From: Streptomyces fildesensis | Lineage (GTDB): Bacteria; Actinomycetota; Actinomycetes; Streptomycetales; Streptomycetaceae | DNA length: 64,000 nucleotides | NCBI RefSeq assembly: GCF_016107395.1 | Contig: NZ_JAAIKO010000033.1 | Coordinates: forward strand, 27,362-91,361 | Direction: 5' to 3' | Shown here: in pieces, positions 45,146 through 53,853 of the stretch | Layout: each line of letters opens with the position of its first letter | Numbering within the stretch: position 1 is the stretch's first letter | Made by a program: the position numbers and the translations under genes | Notes under the pieces: generated by a model | What the model saw: only the letters and a program-made list of their open reading frames with translations | Told to the model about the DNA's origin: nothing | Databases searched by the model: none

Positions 45146-46507
45146 ATGAACGCGGACCTCTCGAAGACCGCGTACGACCACCTGTGGATGCACTTCACCC
45201 GCATGTCGTCGTACGAGAACGCCCCTGTGCCGACCATCGTGCGCGGCGAGGGCACGTACATCTACGACGACAAGGGCAAGAAGTACCTCGACGGCCTCTC
45301 CGGGCTGTTCGTGGTCAACGCCGGTCACGGCCGCCACGAGCTCGCCGAGACCGCGTACAAGCAGGCCCAGGAACTGGCCTTCTTCCCCATCTGGTCGTAC
45401 GCCCACCCCAAGGCCGTGGAACTGGCCGAGCGGCTGGCGAACTACGCCCCCGGCGACCTGAACAAGGTCTTCTTCACCACCGGTGGCGGTGAGGCGGTCG
45501 AGACCGCCTGGAAGCTCGCCAAGCAGTACTTCAAGCTCACGGGTGAGCCGACCAAGTACAAGGTCATCTCCCGCGCGGTCGCCTACCACGGCACCCCGCA
45601 GGGCGCCCTGTCGATCACCGGCCTGCCGGCCCTCAAGGCTCCCTTCGAGCCGCTGGTCCCCGGTGCGCACAAGGTGGTCAACACCAACATCTACCGCTCC
45701 CCGATCTTCGGCGACGACCCGGAGGCCTACGGCCGGTACTGCGCCGACCAGATCGAGCAGGAGATCCTGTTCGAGGGCCCGGAGACCGTCGCCTGTGTCT
45801 TCCTGGAGCCGGTGCAGAACGCCGGCGGCTGCTTCCCGCCGCCGCCCGGGTACTTCCAGCGGGTCCGCGAGATCTGCGACAAGTACAACGTGCTGCTCGT
45901 CTCCGACGAGGTCATCTGCGCCTTCGGCCGCCTCGGCACCATGTTCGCGTGCGACAAGTTCGACTACATCCCGGACATGATCACCTGCGCCAAGGGCATG
46001 ACCTCGGGCTACTCCCCGATCGGCGCCTGCATCATCTCCGACAAGCTGGCCGAGCCGTTCTACAAGGGTGACAACACCTTCCTGCACGGCTACACGTTCG
46101 GCGGGCACCCGGTCTCCGCGGCGGTCGGCATCGCGAACCTCGACATCTTCGAGCGCGAGGGCCTCAACCAGCACGTGCTCGACAACGAGGACGCGTTCTT
46201 CAACACGCTGAAGAAGCTGCACGACCTGCCGATCGTCGGCGACGTCCGCGGCAACGGCTTCTTCTACGGCATCGAGCTCGTCAAGGACAAGGTCACCAAG
46301 GAGTCCTTCACGGACGAGGAGACCGAGCGCGTCCTGTACGGCTTCCTGTCGAAGGCGCTCTTCGAGAACGGTCTGTACTGCCGGGCCGACGACCGGGGCG
46401 ACCCGGTCGTCCAGCTCGCTCCGCCGCTGATCTCCACCCAGGAGACCTTCGACGAGATCGAGGGCATCCTCCGCGCCGTCCTCACCGAGGCGTGGACCAA
46501 GCTCTGA
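45146..46507 (+). CDS. Class III aminotransferase, probably diamine (putrescine)-pyruvate type
   Basis: 453 residues. PLP motifs: TTGGGEAVETAWKLAKQYF, RAVAYHGTPQGALSITGLP, LLVSDEVICAFGRLGTMFACD (Asp254) and Lys283 in ITCAKGMTSGYSPIG. The layout matches omega-amino acid:pyruvate and putrescine aminotransferases rather than GabT. It follows the AsnC gene by two bases and is divergent to an aminobutyraldehyde dehydrogenase, so putrescine to 4-aminobutanal is the best guess; other diamines are possible. Confidence 0.9.
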   Translation: MNADLSKTAYDHLWMHFTRMSSYENAPVPTIVRGEGTYIYDDKGKKYLDGLSGLFVVNAGHGRHELAETAYKQAQELAFFPIWSYAHPKAVELAERLANYAPGDLNKVFFTTGGGEAVETAWKLAKQYFKLTGEPTKYKVISRAVAYHGTPQGALSITGLPALKAPFEPLVPGAHKVVNTNIYRSPIFGDDPEAYGRYCADQIEQEILFEGPETVACVFLEPVQNAGGCFPPPPGYFQRVREICDKYNVLLVSDEVICAFGRLGTMFACDKFDYIPDMITCAKGMTSGYSPIGACIISDKLAEPFYKGDNTFLHGYTFGGHPVSAAVGIANLDIFEREGLNQHVLDNEDAFFNTLKKLHDLPIVGDVRGNGFFYGIELVKDKVTKESFTDEETERVLYGFLSKALFENGLYCRADDRGDPVVQLAPPLISTQETFDEIEGILRAVLTEAWTKL

Positions 46508-46528
46508 CCGCTTCGCGGTGATCCACCC

Positions 46529-46571
46529 CGGCGCGCCGGGCGGCCCCTACGGGGGTCCGCCCGGCGCGCCG
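46529..46571 (+). terminator. Strong terminator hairpin after the aminotransferase gene
   Basis: Perfect 15-bp stem CGGCGCGCCGGGCGG / CCGCCCGGCGCGCCG; the loop contains a further CCCC...GGGG pairing. Twenty-two bases after the stop codon. Confidence 0.85.
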
Positions 46572-46747
46572 CCGCGTTTCCGGGGTCAGCTCCTGGGACG
46601 AGACGTCATATGCGGCCGTTCGGGCGACCCCGGCGCCGTGGCTCACCCGATCGGGTCCGGGAAATCCTTAGCCTGCCAACGCAGTGACCGGTCTCCCCCG
46701 CATTCGTTGACCGAGCCAGGGGGAACGACTCGCGGAGGTAATCGGCA

Positions 46748-47476
46748 ATGGTGGCCCCGCCCGACAACGATGTGCTCTGGGCCCGCGCCCTGCGCCACTC
46801 CTTCCAGGGCTCTCCCGCGCTGCTCGGCGTCTCGCTGGGTGTGCGCGAGGGCGAGATCCTCGGCCTGCTGGGACCGCGCGGCTCCGGCAAGACGACCCTG
46901 CTGCGCTGCCTGGCCGGGCAGTTGCTGCCCGACCAGGGCGAGGTGTGGTTCAACAGCGCACCGGTGCACACCCTCCCGCTGGCCGCGCGCGAGCGGCTGC
47001 GCCGCGACCGCTTCGGCTGGATCGGCGGCACCCCGCAGCTGCTGCCGGAACTCACCGCCCGGGAGAACGCCGCCCTGCCGCTGCTGCTCTGCGGCATTCC
47101 GCACCGCACGGCCAAGACCACCGCACAGGAGTGGCTGGACCGCCTCGACGTCGGCTCGGTGGCCCGCAAACGGCCCGCAGAACTGCTCCAGGCGCAGCGC
47201 CAGCGGGTGGCCATCGCCCGCGCCCTGGTCACCCTCCCCGAAATCGTCTTCGCCGACGAGCCCACCGCGCCGCTGCACCGCGCGGACCGCGCCCAGGTCC
47301 TGCGGATGCTGACCAGCGCCGCGCGTTCGCACGGCATCACCGTGGTGCTCGCCACCATCGATCCCGAGGTCGCCGCCGTGGCCGACCGGGTCATCACCCT
47401 GGTCGACGGGCGGCCGGCGGCCGCCATGCCCGCCCAGGACCGGGAGGGTGCCGCGTCGTGCTCAGCCTCCGTGTAG
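46748..47476 (+). CDS. ABC transporter ATP-binding protein with degenerate signature
   Basis: 242 residues. Walker A GPRGSGKT (about 40-47) and Walker B EIVFADEPT are intact. The signature motif, normally LSGGQ, reads LLQAQRQRVAIARAL, and the segment after Walker B lacks the usual D-loop ALD (TAPLHRADRAQ). The H-loop position also lacks His (VVLATIDPEVAAVAD). So ATP may be bound but hydrolysis could be impaired. Its partner membrane gene overlaps it by 19 bases. A 15-base partial palindrome lies about 100 bases upstream. Confidence 0.88.
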   Translation: MVAPPDNDVLWARALRHSFQGSPALLGVSLGVREGEILGLLGPRGSGKTTLLRCLAGQLLPDQGEVWFNSAPVHTLPLAARERLRRDRFGWIGGTPQLLPELTARENAALPLLLCGIPHRTAKTTAQEWLDRLDVGSVARKRPAELLQAQRQRVAIARALVTLPEIVFADEPTAPLHRADRAQVLRMLTSAARSHGITVVLATIDPEVAAVADRVITLVDGRPAAAMPAQDREGAASCSASV

Positions 47477-48618
47477 CCCGCGGATCCGCCCCCACGGTCC
47501 TGCTCCGCCGGCTGCTGGTCGCCGCCACGTCCGCGGGTACCGGCTTTCTGCTGCTGGCCGCGCTCGGCTACGCCATGGGGCACCCCGGGAACCCGTCGGC
47601 GGCCGGCGCCCGGCTCGCCTGGTGCGTGGTCCCGTTCGCCGCCGCCCTGCAGCTCTCGGTGGCCGTCTCCCGGTCCGAGCCCAGCGGACGGCTGCACTCC
47701 GGGCTCGCCGCGGCCGGTCTCGGCCGCGGCGGGGTGCCGCTGCTGGCCGCCGCGACCACCGCACTGTCGTGCGCGCTGGGCAGTGTCGTCGCCCTGCTGG
47801 TCTTCCTTGAGGTGCGCGGCGGAACGGCCCCCGACGCGTTCGGCTCGGACCGTCCGCTGCCCGTCGCGGGCGCGCTGACGCTGCTCGCCGCCGTACCGCT
47901 GCTCGCCGCGGCGGCCAGCGCCGCCAGCCTGTGGCCGCGCCGGGCCGCCCCCTCGGCTCCGGCGTCGGCCGACGCGGAGGACCCGGGCACCCTCTCCGCG
48001 GTGACCGCCCCCGCCGGCCTGCCGTGGGGCGCCGCGCTCACCGCCATCGGTCTCGCCATCGAGGTGACCGCCGACAACCTGAGCCGCTCGACCGCGACGG
48101 ACCTGCTGCCGCTGCCCGGCGGCCTCGGCAGCGCCGCCCCCACCGTGCTGGCCGGCTGGGCGCTGACCGCGGCCGGCATGGTCCTGGCCGGTCCCGGCCT
48201 CGTCCACGCCTGCGGACGTCTGCTGGCCCTCCACCGCCCTGGCGCCCTGCGGCTGCTCGCGGGCCGCACCCTCCAGGAGGAGTCGCCCCGGATCGGCCGC
48301 CCGGTCGGCGTACTGTGCGCCGTCACGGCCGGGGCGCTGGCCGCCCTGGAGCTCTACGGCACCGGCGACCGCGAACTCGGCCCGCTCACCGGCCTCGCCG
48401 CCGCCCTGATCACGATCTGCGCGCTCGGGACCGTGCTCACCGCCGCGCTCGAAGCCCGCCGCACCCGCGAGCACTCCACCGCCGCCCTCGTCCAGCTCGG
48501 CGTCCCCGCGAGCCTGCTGCGCGCCGCCGCCGGACTGCGCTGTGCGGTGGTGCTGGTGGTCGTCATCCCGCTGACCGTCCTCATCGCGCAACTCGCGGCG
48601 TCCCCGCTGGCGGTCTAG
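47458..48618 (+). CDS. ABC transporter membrane protein (FtsX/MacB-like, divergent)
   Basis: 386 residues from GTG 47458, preceded by GGGAGGG and overlapping the ATPase gene by 19 bases. About ten hydrophobic segments are spread over the whole length, with an Ala/Ser/Pro/Asp-rich loop near 160-185. Pattern LLRRLLVAATSAGTGFLLLAALGYAMG at the N-terminus and ALVQLGVPASLLRAAAGLRCAVVL near the C-terminus resemble the permease half of exporter-type ABC systems. Substrate unknown. Confidence 0.85.
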   Translation: MLSLRVARGSAPTVLLRRLLVAATSAGTGFLLLAALGYAMGHPGNPSAAGARLAWCVVPFAAALQLSVAVSRSEPSGRLHSGLAAAGLGRGGVPLLAAATTALSCALGSVVALLVFLEVRGGTAPDAFGSDRPLPVAGALTLLAAVPLLAAAASAASLWPRRAAPSAPASADAEDPGTLSAVTAPAGLPWGAALTAIGLAIEVTADNLSRSTATDLLPLPGGLGSAAPTVLAGWALTAAGMVLAGPGLVHACGRLLALHRPGALRLLAGRTLQEESPRIGRPVGVLCAVTAGALAALELYGTGDRELGPLTGLAAALITICALGTVLTAALEARRTREHSTAALVQLGVPASLLRAAAGLRCAVVLVVVIPLTVLIAQLAASPLAV

Positions 48619-48658
48619 ACCGTGTCGCGCGTTCGGTGCCTGCCGCTAGGGTGCAGCG

Positions 48659-49792
48659 GTGCTGACCGACTCCACGCCGCAGAGCGGCGCCCCTGACCAC
48701 GAGATCGAATCGCCCGCGGAGTTCGACCGGGTGGCCGCCACCGGTTCGCTCGCCGGATACCGGCTGCAGGCCGTCGATCTGACGGACCGTACGGCCGCGC
48801 TGCTGGCCCTGGACCCGGTGGGGGCGGTGTTCCTGGGCTGCCCCATGGAGCCCGCTGCGCTCGCACATGTCCGGGCGTGCGGGGCGATGGTGTTCCCGCC
48901 GGTCCCGTACCTTCCGTTCGATCCGTACCGGGGCACGCTGTACACCCCCGAAGCGCTCTACGAAGGGCTGCCCGCCGGGTACGAAACGACTCCGGACGCC
49001 CGCGCCTACGAGTGGTTCCAGCGGACCAGGGCCGGCGGCGACATACTCGCGTCGATGCTGCGCAGCATCCACGACGACGCCGTCTCGGACGCGCTCGACG
49101 AACTGCTCACCGGTGAACGGGTGGTCGGTGTCATGGGCGGCCACGCGATGGCGCGCGGCAAGGACGCGTACGCGGGCGCCGCCCTCCTCGGCCGGACGCT
49201 CGCCCGCTCGGGACTGACCGTCGCCACCGGGGGCGGCCCGGGCGCCATGGAGGCGGCGAACCTGGGTGCCTACACGGCCCCGTTCGGGGACGAGGTGCTC
49301 GGCGAGGCGCTGCGGATCGTGGCGAAGGCGCCGTTGTTCACCCCGTCGATCGGCGACTGGGCGTCGGCCGCGTTCGCCGTCCGGGAGCGCTGGCCGGACG
49401 GCGGCGCGTCCGTCGGCATCCCCACCTGGTTCTACGGGCACGAGCCGCCGAACGCGTTCGCCTCGCACATCGCCAAGTACTTCGCCAACGCGGTCCGCGA
49501 GGACGGTCTGCTGGCGCGTTGCACCGCCGGCGTGATCTTCCTGCCGGGCGCGGCCGGCACCGTCCAGGAGATCTTCGACAACGCTACGCCGAACTACTAC
49601 GAGTCCCGGGGCGTCCCGACCCCGATGGTGCTGGTGAACCGCGAGCACTGGACCCGTGACCTGCCCACCTGGCCACTGCTCGAAGCACTGGCGAAGGACC
49701 GCCCGATGGCTGCCCGTATCGCCCTGGTCGACTCCGTCGACGAGGCGCCGGAGGCGCTGGCCCGGCTCACCGCGTCAGTTACCGGTCGATGA
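48659..49792 (+). CDS. LOG family (lysine decarboxylase-like Rossmann) protein
   Basis: 377 residues from GTG 48659. The C-terminal part is LOG-like: VGVMGGHAMARG, LTVATGGGPGAMEAANLGAY, and VIFLPGAAGTVQEIFD, which stands in for the PGGxGTxxE motif. LOG enzymes release cytokinin-type bases from nucleoside monophosphates; the longer N-terminal domain (about 1-150) and altered PGG motif make that activity uncertain. It overlaps the convergent thiQ-like gene by 18 bases. Confidence 0.85.
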   Translation: MLTDSTPQSGAPDHEIESPAEFDRVAATGSLAGYRLQAVDLTDRTAALLALDPVGAVFLGCPMEPAALAHVRACGAMVFPPVPYLPFDPYRGTLYTPEALYEGLPAGYETTPDARAYEWFQRTRAGGDILASMLRSIHDDAVSDALDELLTGERVVGVMGGHAMARGKDAYAGAALLGRTLARSGLTVATGGGPGAMEAANLGAYTAPFGDEVLGEALRIVAKAPLFTPSIGDWASAAFAVRERWPDGGASVGIPTWFYGHEPPNAFASHIAKYFANAVREDGLLARCTAGVIFLPGAAGTVQEIFDNATPNYYESRGVPTPMVLVNREHWTRDLPTWPLLEALAKDRPMAARIALVDSVDEAPEALARLTASVTGR

Positions 49793-50839
49793 GCCCGGCT
49801 GGACGCTGAGGACCACGACGTCCTGAGCGGTGAAGGTGACACCCACCTCGGTACCGGCCTCCGGGGCGTCCCGCAGCGAGCAGGCCGCCTCCAGCGGCGG
49901 CCCGTCCGCCGGGCGCAGCAGCAGGGTGACCAGGTCGCCGCGGAACGTCCTGGCCGTCACCGTGCAGGGCAGCCCGTCGCGGACGCCGGTCAGCCGCACC
50001 CCGGCGGGGCGGACCAGCAGCCGGCACGGCCCCTGGGGCGCGCCGGGCTGCACCGGCACCTTGCCCCAGGGGGTGTCGGCCGCCTCGCCGTGCACGGTCG
50101 CCTCGACGACGTTGTCGAAGCCGAGGAAGCGGGCGACGAACTCGGAGGCGGGCCGCTGCCACACCTCCAGCGGGGTGCCGGTCTGCGCGATCAGACCGTC
50201 GCGCATGACCACGACCCGGTCGGCGAGCGCGAACGCCTCGCCCTGGTCGTGGGTGACGGCCAGCACCGTCGTGCCGAGCCGGCCGAACAGCTGGCGCAGT
50301 TCGACGACGAGCCGCTCGCGCAGCCCGCGGTCGAGCTGGCCGAGCGGCTCGTCCAGCATCAGCAGCTTCGGCTCGGGGGCCAGCGCGCGCGCCAGCGCGA
50401 CGCGCTGCTGCTCCCCGCCGGACAGCGCGGCGATGGCCCGCCGCTGCGCACCCGGCAGGCCCACCATGTCGAGCAGTCCGGCGACCGTGCGGTCCACCTC
50501 GTCGCGCCGGGTCCCCCGCATCCGCAGTCCGAAGGCGACGTTGCCGCCGACGTCCCGCTGCGGGAACAGCTGGTGGTCCTGGAACATCAGGCCGAGACCG
50601 CGCCGGTGGGTGGGAACGCCCGCCTGGTCACGGCCGTCCAGCAGCACCCGGCCGGCGTCCACCGCCTGCAGCCCGGCCACCGCCCGCAGCAGGGTGGACT
50701 TGCCGCTGCCGCTGGGGCCCAGGACGCACACCGTCTCGTGCGCGACGACCTCCAGGTCCACGGCGTCGAGCGCCGCGCGCTCCCCGAAGCGGACCGTCAC
50801 ACCGTCGAGCCGCAGCAGCGGAGTGGAGGACTGCGTCAT
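49775..50839 (-). CDS. thiQ: Thiamine ABC transporter ATP-binding protein
   Basis: 354 residues. Walker A GPSGSGKS, Q-loop MFQDHQLFPQRDVGGNVAFGL, signature ALSGGEQQRVALARALAPEP, Walker B LLMLDEPLGQLD, VTHDQGEAFALAD, and a C-terminal TOBE-like domain. Assigned to thiamine (or its precursor) import by linkage with thiP, thiB and the TPP riboswitch. The ATG abuts the thiP stop codon (TAGATG). Confidence 0.92.
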   Translation of the reverse strand: MTQSSTPLLRLDGVTVRFGERAALDAVDLEVVAHETVCVLGPSGSGKSTLLRAVAGLQAVDAGRVLLDGRDQAGVPTHRRGLGLMFQDHQLFPQRDVGGNVAFGLRMRGTRRDEVDRTVAGLLDMVGLPGAQRRAIAALSGGEQQRVALARALAPEPKLLMLDEPLGQLDRGLRERLVVELRQLFGRLGTTVLAVTHDQGEAFALADRVVVMRDGLIAQTGTPLEVWQRPASEFVARFLGFDNVVEATVHGEAADTPWGKVPVQPGAPQGPCRLLVRPAGVRLTGVRDGLPCTVTARTFRGDLVTLLLRPADGPPLEAACSLRDAPEAGTEVGVTFTAQDVVVLSVQPGSSTGN

Positions 50840-52573
50840 CTAGAACTCTCCTGAACGGTCGGTGCGCAGCCGCTCCAGTGCCAGCAGCGCGCCCGCGCAC
50901 ACCAGCATCAGAACGGTGCTCAGGGCCATCGCCTGCCCGTAGTTGAGCTCCCCGGCACGCCCGAGGAGCCGGGCCACCGCCACCGGCAGGGTCGGGTTGT
51001 CGGGCCGCGCGATGAAGACGGTCGCGCCGAACTCGCCGAGCGAGACGGCGAACGCGAAGCCCGCCGCGATCAGCAGCGCGCGCCGCACCAGCGGCAGGTC
51101 CACCTCGCGCCAGGCGCGCCACGGCGAGGCGCCCAGCACCGCTGCCGCCTCCCGCAGCCGTTCGTCGACCGCGCGCAGCACGGGCAGCATCGTGCGGACC
51201 ACGAACGGCACACCGACCAGCGCCTGCGCCAGCGGCACCAGCAGCCACGTCGACCGCAGATCCAGCGGGGGCTCGTCGAGGGTGATGAGGAAGCCGAAGC
51301 CGACGGTCACCGCCGAGGTGCCCAGCGGCAGCATCAGCAGCGCGTCGAAGCCCCGCACCAGCCTGCCCGCGCGCCGGGTCAGCGCGGCGGCGGCGAGGCC
51401 GCCCACCAGCAGCGCGATGAGCGTGGCCACCGCCGCGTACTGCAGGGAGTTCCAGACCGCCTCGATGGGCGCGACGACGAAGGTGCCGCCGGTCTCCGGG
51501 ACCGAGAGCAGCGCCCGGTAGAAGGTGAGGCCGTAGCCGTCGGGCCCGTCCAGCGAACGCGCCACCAGGACGCCGAGCGGCACCAGGATCAGCAGCACGA
51601 TGACGGCCAGCACCGCCCACAGCAGCGCCCATTGGGCGGCGCCGCGCGGGCGCCGCGAGGTGTGCGCGGCGTCGACGAGCTTGAGCGTGCTCTCCCGGCG
51701 GCGCACCGTCCACGCGTGCAGCGCGAGGATCGTGGCGACCGCCGCGAACTGCACGAGGGTGAGGACGGCGGCCGTCGGCAGGTCGAGGAACTGCGCGGTC
51801 TGCTGGTAGATCTCCACTTCCAGCGTGGAGTACTTCGGCCCGCCGAGGATCTGGATCACGCCGAAGGACGTGAAGGTGAAGAGGAAGACCATCAGCGCGG
51901 CGGCGGCCACGGCCGGTCCCAGCGCCGGCAGCGTCACCCGGCGCCAGGCCTCGAAGCGGCCGGCGCCCAGGACCCGGGCGGCCTCCTCCTGGCGCGGGTC
52001 GAGCTGCGACCACAGACCGCCGACGGACCGGACGACGACGCCGAAGTTGAAGAAGACGTGAGCGAGCAGGATCGCCCACACGGTGGTGTCCAGCCGGACG
52101 CCCCACAGGTCGTCGAGCATGCCGCCGCGGCCCAGCAGCGCCAGGAACGCCGAGCCGACCACGACCGTGGGCAGCACGAACGGCACCGCCACCACCGCCC
52201 GCAGCAGCCGCTTGCCCGGGAACTCGAAGCGGGCGAAGACATACGCCGCCGGGAGTGCGACCAGCAGCGTCAGCCCGGTCGAGACGACCGCCTGCCAGGC
52301 GGTGAACCACAGCACCCGCAGGATCTCCGGGTCGGTCAGCACCTCGCCGATCCGGCCGAACCGCCACCGGCCGCCCTCGCGCAGCCCCCGGGTGACGATG
52401 GCGGCCACCGGGTAGGCGAAGAAGACCGCGAAGAACGCGGTGGGCACCGCCATCAGACCGAGCCGCACCGCGGCGGCCCGCGGGGCGCGCCGCGGGCTCC
52501 TCGCCGGAGTCCCGCGGCGCGGCTCCCCGGGAGCCGCTTCGGGAGTCCCTACTTCAGGACGAGCGAGGACCAT
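50840..52573 (-). CDS. thiP: Thiamine ABC transporter permease (fused, two permease domains)
   Basis: 577 residues, about twelve helices. Two binding-protein-dependent permease domains, each with an EAA loop: AARVLGAGRFEAWRRVTLPALGPAVAAA (first) and AAAVLGASPWRAWREVDLPLVRRALLIA (second). FEFPGKRLLRAVVAVPFVLPTVVVGSAF is typical of ThiP/FbpB. The gene overlaps the 3' end of thiB by 25 bases if ATG 52573 is used; the first ~45 residues are poorly conserved, so the start could be later. Confidence 0.92.
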   Translation of the reverse strand: MVLARPEVGTPEAAPGEPRRGTPARSPRRAPRAAAVRLGLMAVPTAFFAVFFAYPVAAIVTRGLREGGRWRFGRIGEVLTDPEILRVLWFTAWQAVVSTGLTLLVALPAAYVFARFEFPGKRLLRAVVAVPFVLPTVVVGSAFLALLGRGGMLDDLWGVRLDTTVWAILLAHVFFNFGVVVRSVGGLWSQLDPRQEEAARVLGAGRFEAWRRVTLPALGPAVAAAALMVFLFTFTSFGVIQILGGPKYSTLEVEIYQQTAQFLDLPTAAVLTLVQFAAVATILALHAWTVRRRESTLKLVDAAHTSRRPRGAAQWALLWAVLAVIVLLILVPLGVLVARSLDGPDGYGLTFYRALLSVPETGGTFVVAPIEAVWNSLQYAAVATLIALLVGGLAAAALTRRAGRLVRGFDALLMLPLGTSAVTVGFGFLITLDEPPLDLRSTWLLVPLAQALVGVPFVVRTMLPVLRAVDERLREAAAVLGASPWRAWREVDLPLVRRALLIAAGFAFAVSLGEFGATVFIARPDNPTLPVAVARLLGRAGELNYGQAMALSTVLMLVCAGALLALERLRTDRSGEF

Positions 52574-53676
52574 GTCTTGACCCACTGGTCACGGTTCTTG
52601 GCGATCTCGTCGGGCGCCACGGTGGGCGGGGCGTCGATCTTCACGCCGTACTTGGTGAACTCGGCGGGCAGCGCCGCGTCCTGGCGGGCCGGGTTCACGA
52701 ACATCTGCAGCGGCATGTCCTGCTGGAACGTCTTGCTCAGCAGGAAGTCCAGCAGCGCCTTGCCACCCGCGTCGTTCTTGCCGCCCTTGAGCAGCCCGGC
52801 GAACTCGATCTGCCGGAAGCATGTACCGGTCGCTACACCGGTCGGCCCCTGGGCCGGCTGCGGCGTGACGCCCAGCACCTCGGCGGGCGGGCTGGAGGCG
52901 TACGAGACGACGAGCGGCTTGTCGCCCTTGCCCTTGCCGCCGGCCGAGCCGGAGAAGCGGTCGTTGTACGCCTGCTCCCAGCCGTCGACGACCTCGACGC
53001 CGTTGGCCTTGAGCTTCTTCCAGTAGTCCTGCCACCCTCCCCCAGAGGCTCCGCCCTGGGAGGTGCCCCCATCGCCGTACTTCGCGATCGTGCCGAGCTG
53101 GAAGGCCAGGCCCGGCGAGGACGTCGCGGAGTTCTCCGTGACCAGCAGGTTCTTGTACTCCGGCTTGATCAGGTCGTCGAAGGTCGCCGGCACGGCCAGC
53201 TGGTGCGCGGCGAAGTACTTGCGGTCGTAGTTGACGCAGACGTCGCCGGAGTCGACCGGGGTGACCCGGTGCTTGTCCTTGTCGAGCTGCAGCGCCGCCG
53301 GGACCTGGTCCAGGCCCTTGGCCTCGTACGGCGTGAACAGGTCGTTGTCGAGAGCCCTCGACAGCAGCGTGTTGTCGACGCCGAAGAAGACATCGCCCTG
53401 CGGGTGCCCCTTCGACAGGATCGCCTGGTTCACGGCCGCGCCCGCGTCACCGCCGGCCAGCACCTTGACGGTGTAGCCGGTCTCCTTGGTGAACTCCTTC
53501 AGCACCGCGGGCGAGGCGGCGAAGGAGTCATGGCTGACGAGGGTGACGGTCTTCGACGGCGTCGCCGTCTTCGAGCCGTCGGCCTTGTCGCCGGAGCCGC
53601 CACAGGCGGCCAGCGCTGTCGCGCCGAGGGCGGTGGCCACGACCGCTGTCGCGGCGCGCCGAAGGTTGGTGTTCAT
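52549..53676 (-). CDS. thiB: Thiamine ABC transporter substrate-binding lipoprotein
   Basis: 375 residues. Lipoprotein signal with lipobox ALAACGGS; then KTVTLVSHDSFAASPAVLKEFTKETGYTVKVL, GDVFFGVDNTLLSRALD, VNYDRKYFA, and PTFDDLI-like region, typical of ThiB. Residues about 203-214 (GGTSQGGASGGG) are encoded by an inserted dispersed hairpin repeat (53037-53070) and are an in-frame addition not expected in the family. It is the first gene after the TPP riboswitch. Confidence 0.93.
   Translation of the reverse strand: MNTNLRRAATAVVATALGATALAACGGSGDKADGSKTATPSKTVTLVSHDSFAASPAVLKEFTKETGYTVKVLAGGDAGAAVNQAILSKGHPQGDVFFGVDNTLLSRALDNDLFTPYEAKGLDQVPAALQLDKDKHRVTPVDSGDVCVNYDRKYFAAHQLAVPATFDDLIKPEYKNLLVTENSATSSPGLAFQLGTIAKYGDGGTSQGGASGGGWQDYWKKLKANGVEVVDGWEQAYNDRFSGSAGGKGKGDKPLVVSYASSPPAEVLGVTPQPAQGPTGVATGTCFRQIEFAGLLKGGKNDAGGKALLDFLLSKTFQQDMPLQMFVNPARQDAALPAEFTKYGVKIDAPPTVAPDEIAKNRDQWVKTWSSLVLK
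53037..53070. repeat. Hairpin repeat inside thiB coding sequence
   Basis: Reads CTCCCCCAG, ten bases, then CTGGGAGGTGCCCCC on the plus strand. It shares both arms with the intergenic repeat at 40929-40958, in reverse orientation, and keeps the thiB frame open. Confidence 0.75.
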
Positions 53677-53685
53677 GAGCGGTTG

Positions 53686-53782
53686 ACTCCCTACGCCGGC
53701 ATTACCCGGATCAGGTCCGAGGGTCTGCGGCCGCACCGGCTTCGCCGGTGGCCGCACTCTCAGCGCTGGTGCGCTCCCCTGT
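53686..53782 (-). promoter_or_regulatory. TPP riboswitch (THI element) upstream of thiB
   Basis: On the minus strand the conserved thi-box blocks are visible in order: GGGGAGC (P1/P2 side), GCTGAGAGTGCGG, a GC-rich P3 arm, CAGACCCTCGGACCTGATC, CCGGGTAATGCCGGCGTAGGGAGT. The element ends about ten bases before the thiB ATG, and its final GGGAG overlaps the likely ribosome site, suggesting TPP-induced translational shut-off. Confidence 0.93.
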
Positions 53783-53853
53783 CGGAAATGTTCATTTGTA
53801 CGAATCTACGAGCGCCACGATAGCAGCGCGCCCGCCGACACCCGGCAGGCGTC

